A stretch of 7,570 nt of DNA from CAYJOG01 sp964371695 [NCBI: uncultured bacterium] (GTDB taxonomy: Bacteria > CAYJOG01): positions 1 to 7,570 of the forward strand of contig CAYJOG010000126.1 in assembly GCA_964371695.1 (NCBI GenBank). Reading direction: 5' to 3'. The translations under genes and the position numbers were made by a program. How positions within the stretch are numbered: position 1 is the stretch's first letter; each line of letters starts with the position of its first letter. The notes beneath the pieces were generated by a model that saw only the letters and a list, made by a program, of their open reading frames with translations, had not been told where the DNA came from and did no database searches. Below are positions 6,270-7,570 of this stretch, piece by piece.

Positions 6270-7570
<1,301 letters not shown>

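Overview
The window reads as ordinary chromosomal DNA from a high-GC (by eye about 60-65%), Gram-negative-type bacterium that makes menaquinone by the futalosine route. The Gram-negative inference rests on a protein with a signal peptide and a beta-barrel-like body that ends in an aromatic residue. The combination is compatible with Verrucomicrobiota or a related phylum, but the sequence alone does not settle the lineage. All supported genes lie on the + strand.

Region 1 (about 1-3305) is a tightly packed menaquinone unit. It holds mqnC (radical SAM cyclic dehypoxanthinylfutalosine synthase), an amidohydrolase that is probably an aminofutalosine deaminase, and a UbiA-family prenyltransferase of the MqnP type. 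Gaps are 26 nt or less and the last two genes overlap by 14 nt, so one transcript is likely. It would carry the pathway from the aminofutalosine/futalosine branch point, through the cyclisation step, to prenylation of the naphthoate ring. The other steps (mqnA, mqnE, nucleosidase, mqnD, decarboxylase, methyltransferase) are not in the window.

Region 2 (about 3314-5107) looks like a self-contained two-gene export unit. A sigma70-like promoter ends just before the start codon of a predicted outer-membrane beta-barrel protein of unknown function. Next comes a secreted FecR-domain protein with its own strong ribosome binding site, then a strong intrinsic terminator. No sigma factor or TonB receptor gene accompanies it, so this is not a standard FecIR system.

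Region 3 (about 5108-7570) starts with a G-rich spacer and a weak promoter. It continues with an NDP-sugar pyrophosphorylase (GDP-mannose-pyrophosphorylase-like, with a C-terminal hexapeptide segment) and, 3 nt later, glmS, which is cut by the window end after 433 codons. Both enzymes supply activated or amino sugars for the cell envelope.

No RNA genes, insertion sequences, CRISPR arrays or att sites were seen. The long antisense frames, including one of 833 codons, look like GC-driven shadows. The least explained element is the barrel/FecR pair. Two candidate leaderless starts are the most interesting regulatory observation.
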